Shown one piece after another: positions 1-9,262 of a stretch of DNA of 64,000 nt (position 1 is the stretch's first letter; each line of letters begins with the position of its first letter). The notes under the pieces were generated by a model. That model was not told where the DNA came from. It made no database searches and was given only the letters and a program-made list of their open reading frames with translations. Position numbers and translations under genes: made by a program. Origin of the DNA: Mesorhizobium sp. (GTDB lineage: Bacteria > Pseudomonadota > Alphaproteobacteria > Rhizobiales > Rhizobiaceae); assembly GCF_024710845.1 (NCBI RefSeq), contig NZ_JANJTZ010000037.1, positions 231,256-295,255 of the forward strand. The letters are read 5' to 3'.

Positions 1-590
1 CCCCGCCAGGCCTCGCCCTGACGCATGGCGACGACGATCGCGCCCGGGCGCAGCGCGGCCTTCTCCAGCATGCGCAGCACCGCGAGGATCGACGTCCCGG
101 TGCTGACCACGTCGTCGACCAGGACGAAACGCCGGTTTTCGAGCAAGGGCAGCATGCGCGGGTCGAGATAGATGCGCTTGCCCTCGCCAGGGCTGGTAAT
201 CGAGCGCAGCGGTTCGGACAGCGTTTCGTCGTACCAGAACTTGCGCGACGTCCCCAGCGCGACCATGCGCGGATGGCCGAGCCGGCGCGCGACATTGGCG
301 GCCAGCGGCAGGCCGAGCGTCGGCACGCCCATCACGACCTCCGGCCCAAACGCTTCCGCCTCGCGCCCCATCGCCCCGGCGAGCGCGTCTTCGACGGCAA
401 AACTCGCCTGGTTGATGATCAGCGAGGCGACGGCCCGGTCGCCCGACGGGAGCACGCGGATCGGCAGGGCGATCTCTCGACCGTCCGCCAACGACGCGGG
501 GAAGAGATGCGAAAGGCCGCCTGCGATCTCGTCCGAGAATCCGCCCGCGGGGCGAATGTCCTGCCAGTAGTCATGGGGTTCGTACGGCAT
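1..590 (-). CDS. Type I phosphoribosyltransferase (C-terminus cut by window edge)
   Basis: About 196 codons are visible and the stop lies beyond the left edge. The PRPP-binding motif is clear at residues 156-167 (VLVDDVVSTGTS): a hydrophobic strand, two acidic residues and the TGTS phosphate loop. Enzymes of this fold join a nucleobase to PRPP to give the nucleotide, acting in the cytosol; the base used cannot be read from the sequence. The ATG at 590 is chosen because a GGGGGA ribosome-binding site lies 8-9 bases upstream. It diverges from the M20 amidohydrolase gene that begins at 654 and lies near a nucleoside hydrolase and a deaminase, which fits base salvage. Being cut, it could carry a further C-terminal domain that I cannot see. 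Confidence 0.8.
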   Translation of the reverse strand, partial: MPYEPHDYWQDIRPAGGFSDEIAGGLSHLFPASLADGREIALPIRVLPSGDRAVASLIINQASFAVEDALAGAMGREAEAFGPEVVMGVPTLGLPLAANVARRLGHPRMVALGTSRKFWYDETLSEPLRSITSPGEGKRIYLDPRMLPLLENRRFVLVDDVVSTGTSILAVLRMLEKAALRPGAIVVAMRQGEAWR

Positions 591-653
591 TGACTCATCC
601 CCCTTGCCGAAATCATTTGCAGGACCAGATTGCGTTTTCCCTCCTGCCGCATC

Positions 654-1841
654 ATGAGTCCAGCCGTGTCCGACCTGTCTCCCGATCACGATGAGATCGC
701 CTCGCTGATCGCGCTCCGGCGCGACCTGCACGCGCACCCCGAACTCGGCTTCGAGGAGGAGCGCACCAGCGCGATCGTGAAGACTTTCCTCGCCGACTGC
801 GGTCTCGAGGTGCAACACGGGATCGGCAAGACCGGCGTCGTCGGCACGCTGCGCGGCAAGGCCGGCGGCCCGTCGATTGCGCTGCGCGCCGACATGGACG
901 CGCTGGCGATGCCGGAGACTGCGGAACGGCCGCACCAATCCACCGTGGCGGGAAAGATGCACGCCTGCGGCCATGACGGACATACCGCGATGCTGCTCGG
1001 CGCGGCTCGGATCCTGTCGCGCCGGAGCGATTTCGCCGGCACCGTGCACTTCGTCTTTCAGCCGGCCGAGGAAGGCCGCGGCGGCGCGCAGGCGATGGTT
1101 GACGACGGCCTTTTCGAGCGTTTCCGCATCGACCGCTTCTACGGGCTGCACAACATGCCCGGCATTCCGGTCGGTCACATGGCGGTTGTGGACGGAGCGC
1201 AGCTCGCCTCCTCCGATCGATGGCATGTCACCTTCCGCGGCGTGGGAACCCATGGCGGCAAGCCGCATCTCGGCCGTGACCCGATCGTGGCGGCGGGGCA
1301 ATTCCTCTCGTCGCTGCAGACGATCGTGTCGCGCGGCACCGATCCCGTCCAGACCGCGGTCGTCAGCGCCTGTGCCATCCAGGCCGGCGATTTCGAGGCG
1401 CTGAACGTGATCCCCGACGACATCCGCATCGGCGGCACCGCGCGCGCCTATTCCCACGCCGTGCGGGACCGGCTGGAGGCCGAGATCGGCCGCGTCGCCA
1501 ACGGCATCGCGTCGGCGAACGGAATATCGGCGGACTACGCCTTCCACCGGCTGATGCCGCCGGTCATCAACGACCGCGATGCCATCGCCCGCGCCGCCCG
1601 TGCCGCACAGATGGCGCTCGGCGGCGACAACGTGATGACGGAGTTCCCGCCGTCGACGGCCGGCGACGATTTCGCGATCTTCTCGTCGCGCGTGCCGGGC
1701 GCCTATGTCTGGCTCGGCAACGGCCCGGCACAGGACGGCGCGCTGCACCATAACACGCGTTACGACTTCAACGACGAGGCGATCGCGCACGGCGTCCGCT
1801 ATTGGACGACGCTGGTCGCGCAGGAACTGGGCACCCGCTGA
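654..1841 (+). CDS. M20D-family amidohydrolase (hippurate hydrolase-like)
   Basis: A 395-residue metal-dependent amidohydrolase of the M20D type (aminoacylase, hippurate hydrolase, IAA-amino acid hydrolase). Visible family marks are HPELGFEE near the N-terminus, RADMDAL, the metal-binding segment ACGHDGHTA around residue 105, FQPAEEG with the catalytic acid, and HNMPG. There is no signal peptide, so it is probably cytosolic. Known members cleave an amide between an acyl group and an amino acid; the natural substrate here is unknown. The ATG at 654 is preferred over an in-frame TTG at 630 because family members start just before the HPELGFEE region. It runs divergently from the phosphoribosyltransferase and convergently with the nucleoside hydrolase, whose stop abuts its own. 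Confidence 0.85.
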   Translation: MSPAVSDLSPDHDEIASLIALRRDLHAHPELGFEEERTSAIVKTFLADCGLEVQHGIGKTGVVGTLRGKAGGPSIALRADMDALAMPETAERPHQSTVAGKMHACGHDGHTAMLLGAARILSRRSDFAGTVHFVFQPAEEGRGGAQAMVDDGLFERFRIDRFYGLHNMPGIPVGHMAVVDGAQLASSDRWHVTFRGVGTHGGKPHLGRDPIVAAGQFLSSLQTIVSRGTDPVQTAVVSACAIQAGDFEALNVIPDDIRIGGTARAYSHAVRDRLEAEIGRVANGIASANGISADYAFHRLMPPVINDRDAIARAARAAQMALGGDNVMTEFPPSTAGDDFAIFSSRVPGAYVWLGNGPAQDGALHHNTRYDFNDEAIAHGVRYWTTLVAQELGTR

Positions 1842-2747
1842 TCAGGCCGTGAGGCGGGCGGCGAGCAGGTCGAGCACGGCCGCCGCCTCCACGCGCATCG
1901 CCACCGTCACTGTCGCCCCGGCGCCGTCTCGCACCAGCGCGCCGGCATCGACACCGTCTCCCACATCGACCGTCAGCGCGATCCCGTCCACGCCGAAAAG
2001 GTCGGGCCGCTCCGCGTAGAGCATGACACAAGGATCGTGCAGCGGCCGGCTCTCGCCCCCCGTCGTCGACTGGAAATAGGCATCGATAAGATCGGCCGAG
2101 ACGAGAGCGGACGGAACGCCGGACGCTCGCAGGAGAGCAAGATAATCGCGCGTCGCGCGCACCTTGCGCGTCACGTCGAGCGGGATCAGCACCAGCGGCA
2201 GTCCGGCGCGGATGACGATGTCGGCCGCCTCCGGATCCGCCGCCAGGTTGAATTCGGAATGCGGGCCGATATTGCCGCGCTCGTCGATCGCGCCGCCCAT
2301 GGCAATGATCCTGCCGATGCGCCCGGCGGCCGCGGGATGCCCGCGCACCAGGCGGGCGATGTTGGTCAACGGGCCGAGCGCCAGGATGTCGACGCTGCCG
2401 AAGGGATGGCGCAGCAGCGTCTCGGCGAGCCATTCAACTGCGCCGCCGAGAGGAGCCGCCAGCGGCTCGGGAAACGAAACGCCGCCCAGCCCGTCGTCGC
2501 CGTGGATCTCCGTCGTGTCGAAGCCCTTTCGCGACATTGGCGCGGCGGCCCCCGCGATCACCGGGATGTCCGGCCTTCCCGCCAGCGCCAGGATGCGGCC
2601 GGCGTTCCGCGTCACCGTCGTCAGGCCGATATTGCCCGCGACCGTCGTGATGCCGATCACCTCGAAGGCCGGCGAGGCGAGCGCGAACAGGATCGCGACC
2701 GCGTCGTCGATGCCGGGGTCGGTGTCGATGACGACCTTGCGGCTCAT
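1842..2747 (-). CDS. Inosine-uridine preferring nucleoside hydrolase
   Basis: A 301-residue nucleoside hydrolase. The calcium-binding N-terminal motif DTDPGIDDA is at residues 8-16, and the later segment LGPLTNIA and the GPHSEFN region match the IU-nucleoside hydrolase fold. The family hydrolyses the N-glycosidic bond of ribonucleosides to ribose plus base. Its ATG overlaps the stop of the upstream M20 peptidase gene by four bases (ATGA), so the two are almost certainly co-transcribed and translationally coupled. The free base produced could be used by the phosphoribosyltransferase at the left edge. Base preference cannot be told from the sequence. Confidence 0.9.
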   Translation of the reverse strand: MSRKVVIDTDPGIDDAVAILFALASPAFEVIGITTVAGNIGLTTVTRNAGRILALAGRPDIPVIAGAAAPMSRKGFDTTEIHGDDGLGGVSFPEPLAAPLGGAVEWLAETLLRHPFGSVDILALGPLTNIARLVRGHPAAAGRIGRIIAMGGAIDERGNIGPHSEFNLAADPEAADIVIRAGLPLVLIPLDVTRKVRATRDYLALLRASGVPSALVSADLIDAYFQSTTGGESRPLHDPCVMLYAERPDLFGVDGIALTVDVGDGVDAGALVRDGAGATVTVAMRVEAAAVLDLLAARLTA

Positions 2748-4135
2748 GCGGCGAAAGCCGCGAGGATGCGGATCCAGGAGCGGATGCCCTTCCTGAAGCT
2801 CGACAGGTCGTATTTTTCGTTCGGACTGTGGATGCGGTTGTCGAAACGGGCGAAGCCGACCAGCAGCGAATCCATGCCGAGCCGTTCCTGGAAGACGGTG
2901 GCGATGGGGATGGAACCACCGGTGCCGGCAATGGCCGAGCGGCCCCATTCGTCCTTCAGTGCGTCGAGCGCCTTGCGCAGCAGCGGGCTGTCGACGGGCA
3001 TGACGGTGGCGGAACTCGAACCGTGGTTGGCGAACTCGACGCTGCAGTCGGCCGGGATCCTGGCGCGGACGTGGGCGCGGAAGGCCTGCTGGACCTTGTC
3101 GGGATCCTGTCCCTCGACGAGACGGAAGGAGAGCTTGGCATTGGCCTCGGCCGGGATCACGGCCTTGAAACCCTCGCCTGCATAGCCGCCGGAAATGCCG
3201 CTGACGTCGAAGGAGGGCCGCGACCAGACCTGCTCCAGCACAGTGCGGTCCCGCTCACCGGCCGGGATGGAGAGGCCGATGTCGCCGAGGAATTTCTGCT
3301 CGTCGAAGGGTTCCTTCAGCCACCGCTCGGCGAGTTGCGGCGGCAGGTCCTTCACGCCGTCATAGAAACCCTCCAGCGCCACGCCGCCATCCGGCCGGCG
3401 GAGACTTGCGATGATGTCGGCGACGATCTGGATCGGGTTACGCGCGGCGTTGCCGTAGATGCCGGAGTGGAGGTCGCGGTCGGCGCAGCGCACCCAGAAC
3501 TCCTCCTTGACGATGCCCCGCAGCATGGTGGTGATCGCCGGTGTCGCGTCGTCCCACATGTCGGTGTCGCAGACGAGCACGACGTCGGCCTTCAGTTCTT
3601 CGGCTGCCGTTTCCATGAACGCCGGCAGGCTCGGGCTGCCGGACTCTTCTTCGCCCTCGAGCAGCACCGAGACGCGGATGGGCAGCTTGCCGGTCACGTC
3701 CTTCCAGGCGCGGCAAGCTTCGAGGAAGGTGAACAGCGCACCTTTGTCGTCGGAGGCGCCGCGGGCGACGATATGCGTATCGCCGTTCGGCTGCGGCGCC
3801 AGGACCGGCTCGAACGGATCGGAGTTCCAGAGATTCAGCGGATCGACCGGCTGGACGTCGTAGTGGCCGTAGAACAGCACGTGCGGCCCCTCCCCCGACT
3901 GGTCGTGCGCGACCACCATCGGGTGGCCGGTCGTCAGGCGCACCGAGGCGTCGAAGCCCGTCCCCGCAAGGTCCGCCGCCAGCCATTCGGCGCAGCGCAG
4001 GCAGTCCGCCTTGTAGGCCGGATCGGTCGAGATCGAGGGGATGCGGACCAAATCGAACAGGCGTCCAAGCGAGGCGTCGAGATTGGCCTCGGCATGGGCG
4101 AGGACGGTTGGCAGGTGGGCGTTCTGATCGGTCAT
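2744..4135 (-). CDS. M20 family dipeptidase/metallohydrolase
   Basis: A 463-residue di-zinc hydrolase of the M20 ArgE/DapE/CNDP group, with no signal peptide. Motifs in order are YGHYDVQP (first metal histidine), GASDDKG (bridging aspartate), EGEEESGS (catalytic glutamates) and a C-terminal NRIHSPNEKYD segment bearing the last metal histidine. The length suits CNDP-like dipeptidases. Relatives cut dipeptides or N-acyl amino acids; the substrate here is unknown. The ATG at 4135 is the last start before the conserved region, and longer in-frame extensions upstream run into the REP-like intergenic repeats. It is the first gene of a two-gene unit with the nucleoside hydrolase. This makes two M20 hydrolases beside nucleoside genes, which is suggestive of an amide-conjugated nucleoside. 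Confidence 0.88.
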   Translation of the reverse strand: MTDQNAHLPTVLAHAEANLDASLGRLFDLVRIPSISTDPAYKADCLRCAEWLAADLAGTGFDASVRLTTGHPMVVAHDQSGEGPHVLFYGHYDVQPVDPLNLWNSDPFEPVLAPQPNGDTHIVARGASDDKGALFTFLEACRAWKDVTGKLPIRVSVLLEGEEESGSPSLPAFMETAAEELKADVVLVCDTDMWDDATPAITTMLRGIVKEEFWVRCADRDLHSGIYGNAARNPIQIVADIIASLRRPDGGVALEGFYDGVKDLPPQLAERWLKEPFDEQKFLGDIGLSIPAGERDRTVLEQVWSRPSFDVSGISGGYAGEGFKAVIPAEANAKLSFRLVEGQDPDKVQQAFRAHVRARIPADCSVEFANHGSSSATVMPVDSPLLRKALDALKDEWGRSAIAGTGGSIPIATVFQERLGMDSLLVGFARFDNRIHSPNEKYDLSSFRKGIRSWIRILAAFAA

Positions 4136-4216
4136 GCAAGATTCTCCATCGGTCTCAGGCACGCTGCGTCCATTCCGCGCGGTGTCATAGGGGAGGCGTA
4201 GCTCCTCTCCATCGTC

Positions 4217-4244
4217 ATACCGGAGGCCGGAGGCCATCCGGTAT
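4217..4244 (+). repeat. REP-like hairpin 1 of an inverted pair
   Basis: An imperfect palindrome with 8-bp outer arms (ATACCGGA / TCCGGTAT), 4-bp inner arms (GGCC / GGCC), a single unpaired A and a GGA loop. It has the same architecture as the element at 4326-4353 but lies in the opposite orientation. No open frame or promoter is associated with it. Confidence 0.7.
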
Positions 4245-4325
4245 CCATTCTTCTCTCCGGATACACACCGAAAACGCCTGACTCCGTGGCATGATCGACA
4301 GCGCCTTTCTCCCGGCGATCAATAG

Positions 4326-4353
4326 ATCCCGGATCGCCTTCGGCGTCCGGGAT
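4326..4353 (+). repeat. REP-like hairpin 2 of an inverted pair
   Basis: A palindrome with outer arms ATCCCGGA / TCCGGGAT, one unpaired T, inner arms CGCC / GGCG and a TTC loop. Read on the opposite strand, the element at 4217-4244 has the identical layout (8 bp, bulged T, 4 bp, 3-base loop), and both are followed by GACG. The remainder of the 4136-4524 gap holds no gene that I can support. Confidence 0.7.
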
Positions 4354-4524
4354 GACGGCCGCTGGTGGACATGCGAAGCAGATCGCTACCCATCCCCGTG
4401 GATCGATTCCGCCACTCCGTCCGCCACCCCGTTGTTCCCATTCGCGATTCTCGTTCGCCGAACTTTTTCCATCCACCACCTCCGGCACTTGCACGACACT
4501 GTCAGCGGTTGAAAGGAGACGGCA

Positions 4525-4998
4525 TTGGCCTGGAAGGCGAAGAGAGGAAAGGACGTTTTGGGCAGCATTGCCGCGAGGCTGCTGTCGCTCGCCGATCTCG
4601 CCGAGGACGTCGCCGGCCGCTCGTTCCTCGTCCGCTGGCTGGTCCTCTGGTACGTCTGCCGGGCCGATGCGATCCTGCGAGAGTTTGTCGCCGGGTCGGA
4701 ATGGAACACCGCCGGCCGGCTCTGGTCGCCCTCCCTGCCGCCGGTCCGCTACGGCACCCGCTCCGCCGACGCGATGGCGCTCGCCGCGTCGCTCCGCGCG
4801 CTTGCCCGCGTCGTGCTGGACATGAAGGCTGAACGGCGACGCCTTGAATCCCTCCGGATGAGCCAGACCCGTGCCGATCCCGGCCATGACACGAGCCCCC
4901 TCGCCGGCGATTACTGCAAAGGCCAGAAATCGTTCGCAGTCCTCGGGAAGGTTCACGCCGCCGCCGTCTGGTGGACAGGGCGGCTCGACACGTCCTGA
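4525..4998 (+). CDS. Small hypothetical protein, TTG start
   Basis: I do not recognise the family. The frame codes for 157 residues beginning at a TTG that sits 6 bases after a good AAAGGAG ribosome-binding site, which is the main reason to call it. The protein starts with a basic segment (AWKAKRGKD), has one moderately hydrophobic stretch at about residues 33-50 (SFLVRWLVLWYVCRADAIL) and an alanine- and arginine-rich helical middle region. There is no recognisable catalytic motif. It stands alone on the plus strand between two minus-strand operons and is the only sense frame in this gap. The C-terminal third has a less convincing composition and could be spurious. Confidence 0.45.
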   Translation: MAWKAKRGKDVLGSIAARLLSLADLAEDVAGRSFLVRWLVLWYVCRADAILREFVAGSEWNTAGRLWSPSLPPVRYGTRSADAMALAASLRALARVVLDMKAERRRLESLRMSQTRADPGHDTSPLAGDYCKGQKSFAVLGKVHAAAVWWTGRLDTS

Positions 4999-5090
4999 CC
5001 CTCTCCGGCCGCGACGTTCCGTGCGTCCCTCCTGCAAATACCTGGCCGAGCCGTGCTTGCCCGGACGAGGCCGCGTACGCCGCACGCCGG

Positions 5091-6413
5091 TCACGCACCC
5101 GCATCGATCCGCTGCATCTCGGCCTTGAACGCCGACGCCACCTGCAGCGCGTCGCGCATCACTTTCTTGCGTTCGAGCGTCAAAACCTCCCGGTCGCGCA
5201 TCAGCCAGCGGCCGGCGACCATCACGTCGCGCACGTCGTCCGCCATCGCCGAATAGACCAGCGTCGCATAGGGATCGTAGATCGGCTGCAGGCGCGGCGC
5301 CGACAGGTCGATCCGGACAAGGTCGGCCTGCTTGCCGGGCTCGATCGAGCCGATCCTGTCGTCCAGCCCCAACACCTTCGCGCCCTCGATCGTCGCCATG
5401 CGGATCACTTCGACCACCGGCATCGGCTTGCGCGAGTGGCCGAGGAGCTTCTGGAACATCGTCACCGGGCCGAACTGCGAAAACAGGTCGAGCCCGTTGC
5501 CGCTCATCGGCCCGTCCGTGCCGATCCCAACGGGCAGCCCCGCCCTGCGCATGGCCTCGACCGGCGCGATGCCCCTCCCCGCCTTGGCGTTGGACCGCGC
5601 ATTGTGGGCAGCACAGACCTGCGCATGCGCCATCTTCTCGATGTCGCTTGTGTTCACGTGAAGGCAGTGCGCGCAGATCAGCCCTTTGCGCAGCAGGCCG
5701 GCCTTCTCGACCACCTCGACCGGCCGCATGCCGTGGTTCTTCGCGCACCACTCCATCTCCGAATCCATCTCGGCGAGGTGGATCTGCACCGGCACGTCGG
5801 GATTGTCGTCTGCCCAGCGCGCGACCCGGTTCATCACCGCGATATCGGTCGAATAAGGCGCATGCGGCGCGATCGAGGGCGTCACGCGCGCGTGCCCCCG
5901 GAACTCGGCGACGAGTTCCTCGGTCAGCGCGAAGCCTTCGTCGATCGTGGCGTGGTCTGGCGGATTGAAGTCGGCGATGGTCTGGCCGACCACGCCGCGC
6001 ATGCCGGCGGTGTCGATGACGCGGCCGACTTCGGCTTCGAAATAGTACATGTCGGCGACGGCGGTGACGCCGGAACTGATCATCTCGTAGACGCCGAGCG
6101 CGGTGCCCGCGCGCACCATGTCCGGGGTGACGAACTTGCGCTCCATCGGCAGAACGTAGCGATAGAGCCGGTCGTCGACATCTTCGCCCAGGCCGCGGAA
6201 CAGCGTCATCGCGATGTGGCAATGCGGGTTGACCATGCCCGGCATCAGCATGTCGCCGCCGAGGTCGACAGTCTCCGCACCGGGGATCTGCGGGCGCGCG
6301 CCGGAGCCGGTAGCCGTGATGGCCTCCCCGTCGACCTGCACCCAGCCGCGCTCGATGACGGGCATCTCGGGAGTGCACGGCAGGAGAAGTGCGTTGGCAA
6401 AGAGGAGGGTCAA
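5091..6413 (-). CDS. ATZ/TRZ-family amidohydrolase (S-adenosylhomocysteine/5'-methylthioadenosine deaminase-like)
   Basis: A 440-residue amidohydrolase-superfamily deaminase. It begins with the usual small beta domain, followed by metal ligands in PHCH (near residue 64), histidines in HLAEM and AHC, and the catalytic aspartate in GTDG. This layout is shared by adenosine-type deaminases acting on S-adenosylhomocysteine or methylthioadenosine, guanine deaminase and atrazine-type chlorohydrolases, so the exact purine-like substrate is uncertain. Its ATG lies 6 bases after the stop of the ABC ATPase, placing it as the last gene of the five-gene ABC importer operon. That arrangement suggests it acts on what the importer brings in. 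Confidence 0.82.
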   Translation of the reverse strand: MTLLFANALLLPCTPEMPVIERGWVQVDGEAITATGSGARPQIPGAETVDLGGDMLMPGMVNPHCHIAMTLFRGLGEDVDDRLYRYVLPMERKFVTPDMVRAGTALGVYEMISSGVTAVADMYYFEAEVGRVIDTAGMRGVVGQTIADFNPPDHATIDEGFALTEELVAEFRGHARVTPSIAPHAPYSTDIAVMNRVARWADDNPDVPVQIHLAEMDSEMEWCAKNHGMRPVEVVEKAGLLRKGLICAHCLHVNTSDIEKMAHAQVCAAHNARSNAKAGRGIAPVEAMRRAGLPVGIGTDGPMSGNGLDLFSQFGPVTMFQKLLGHSRKPMPVVEVIRMATIEGAKVLGLDDRIGSIEPGKQADLVRIDLSAPRLQPIYDPYATLVYSAMADDVRDVMVAGRWLMRDREVLTLERKKVMRDALQVASAFKAEMQRIDAGA

Positions 6414-6419
6414 GCGGGC

Positions 6420-7478
<1,059 letters not shown>

Positions 7479-7483
7479 GGGGA

Positions 7484-8272
7484 TTACTTCGTGAGAAACG
7501 TCAAGCCGAGCGTCCGCTCGACGATCGCCATCACCGCGACGGTAAGCAGCATGAGCAGCACGGAGACGGAGGCGATGACGGGATCGAAGAACTGCTCGAC
7601 ATGGGCGAGGATCTGGATCGGCAGTGTCGACACACCCGGGCCTGTGAGAAAGAGCGAGGTCGAGACGTCGTTGATCGAGGTGATGAAGGCGAGGATGAAG
7701 GCCGCGATCACGCCCGAGCGGACGTTCGGCAGCACGATCGTGAAGAAGGTCTTGGCCGGCGGGCTGCCGAGGCTGATCGCCGCCTCCTCGATGGAGAAGT
7801 CGAACGAGGCGAGGCTCGCCGAGATCACCCGCACCGCATAGGGCAGCACCAGGAGCGTGTGGCCGATCAAGAGCGTCGGGAAGATCGGCAGCGCGGCGCC
7901 GACGGCGACCGACTTCAGCAACGAGAAGCCGAGCACGATCTCGGGGACCAGGATCGGCAGCACGAAGACGGTCGAGAGCCATGTCGGCAGCTGGATCCGG
8001 TAGCGGTTGAGCGCATAGGCGGCCGGAATGCCGATGACCAGCGCCAGCGCGGTCGCGAGGCACGCCAGTTCGAGGCTGGTGACGATGGTGCGGCGGAAGG
8101 CGCCGATCTCGAAGATGCGCTGGAACCAGTGCAGCGTGAAACCCTGTGGCGGGAAGGTGAGATAGGTCGTGTCCGAGACCGCCGCGCCGAGGATGATGAT
8201 CAGCGGGCCGACCAGGAAGATGTAGACGGCGATTGTCAGCAGGATGAGCGGGAGGGGGATCCTGGTCGCCAT
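7484..8272 (-). CDS. ABC transporter permease (PotC type)
   Basis: A 262-residue inner-membrane permease with about six hydrophobic segments and the EAA-loop region IEEAAISLGSPPAKTFFTIVLPN that contacts the ATPase. Its ATG shares one base with the stop of the preceding permease (TGATG), so translation is probably coupled; a GTG one codon upstream is an alternative start. It pairs with the product of the upstream gene to form the membrane channel. The family imports spermidine, putrescine, iron, thiamine or similar compounds; specificity cannot be read from permease sequence. Confidence 0.92.
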   Translation of the reverse strand: MATRIPLPLILLTIAVYIFLVGPLIIILGAAVSDTTYLTFPPQGFTLHWFQRIFEIGAFRRTIVTSLELACLATALALVIGIPAAYALNRYRIQLPTWLSTVFVLPILVPEIVLGFSLLKSVAVGAALPIFPTLLIGHTLLVLPYAVRVISASLASFDFSIEEAAISLGSPPAKTFFTIVLPNVRSGVIAAFILAFITSINDVSTSLFLTGPGVSTLPIQILAHVEQFFDPVIASVSVLLMLLTVAVMAIVERTLGLTFLTK

Positions 8273-9099
8273 CACGTCGCCATGGGGTTGAGGCGCTTGG
8301 CGACGCGTGTCATCAGGAGCACGATCGCGATCGTGATGACGACCATGATCGTCGCGATCGTCGACGCGCTGATCCAGTCGAAGTTCACCATCGCCTGCTG
8401 GTACATCAGCGTGCCCATCACCATCTGCTTCTCGCCGCCGAGAAGCTGCGGCGTAGCGTAGGAGGTGAAAGAGCCGGTGAAGACCAGAACCGCGCCCACG
8501 ATCAGGCCCGGCACAGCGAGCGGAAAGACCACCTGGCGGAACGTGGCGCCCGCGCTTGCACCGAGCGACGCGGAAGCCTGGATCAGGTCGTCAGGAATGT
8601 TCTCCAGCACGCCGACGAGGGTCAGGATCATCAGGGGCGTGAACAGGTAGACCATCGCAACGATGACCGACCCCTGCGTGTAGAGCATCGCGAAAGGCTC
8701 GGACGCGATGCCGAGCGCCACGAGCAGATTGTTCAGGATGCCGTTCTTGCCCAGGATGATCAGCCATGCGAACGAGCGGACCACGACGCCGGTCAATAGC
8801 GGAAAGACCGCGGCGATGATCAGAATGCTCTTCAGGTTGCGCGGGGCGCGCGACACGACATAGGCCGTCAGGAAACCGAGCAGCAGCGAGATGGCAGTAG
8901 TGGCGAGCGAAATCTCCAGCGTCCGCCACAGCACCCTGCGCCGGAAGCCGCTGGAGAAGAAGGACAGGTAGGGCGCGAAAGGCCCCGCGCTCTCGCCGAA
9001 GGTCGAGCCGATGGTGCCCGCCACCGGCAGCACCAGGAACAGCACGACGAGCAGGGTCGCCGGCAGCGCGAGCCACCAGCCGATATGGCGCTTCAACAT
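8272..9099 (-). CDS. ABC transporter permease (PotB type)
   Basis: A 275-residue integral membrane protein with six predicted helices. The N-terminus (WWLALPATLLVVLFLVLPV) is the typical first helix of PotB-type permeases. The coupling helix region reads IQASASLGASAGATFRQVVFP. It follows the binding-protein gene after a gap of about 160 bases that contains a stem-loop, and overlaps the next permease by one base. It forms the heterodimeric channel with the PotC-type permease. Confidence 0.92.
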   Translation of the reverse strand: MLKRHIGWWLALPATLLVVLFLVLPVAGTIGSTFGESAGPFAPYLSFFSSGFRRRVLWRTLEISLATTAISLLLGFLTAYVVSRAPRNLKSILIIAAVFPLLTGVVVRSFAWLIILGKNGILNNLLVALGIASEPFAMLYTQGSVIVAMVYLFTPLMILTLVGVLENIPDDLIQASASLGASAGATFRQVVFPLAVPGLIVGAVLVFTGSFTSYATPQLLGGEKQMVMGTLMYQQAMVNFDWISASTIATIMVVITIAIVLLMTRVAKRLNPMAT

Positions 9100-9217
9100 G
9101 GGCGCGCTGCCGACATGAGGATTGGGAGCACAATCACGAGATCAGGACGATTCACGCTAGACGGCCGCCCGGCCGGGGGCTCGCTGCCTGCGGCAGCTCC
9201 CCGGCGTTCGCGACCTT

Positions 9218-9240
9218 TCATCGTGCCACCGGCACGATGA
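9218..9240 (-). other. Intra-operon stem-loop between binding-protein and permease genes
   Basis: A perfect 10-bp inverted repeat (TCATCGTGCC / GGCACGATGA) with a 3-base loop lies just after the binding-protein stop. No T-run follows it on the minus strand, so it is unlikely to be a full terminator. Such hairpins after binding-protein genes often stabilise the upstream mRNA so that the binding protein exceeds the permeases; that role here is inferred. Confidence 0.55.
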
Positions 9241-9262
9241 ATTCGCTTCGCGAACCGGTGGC

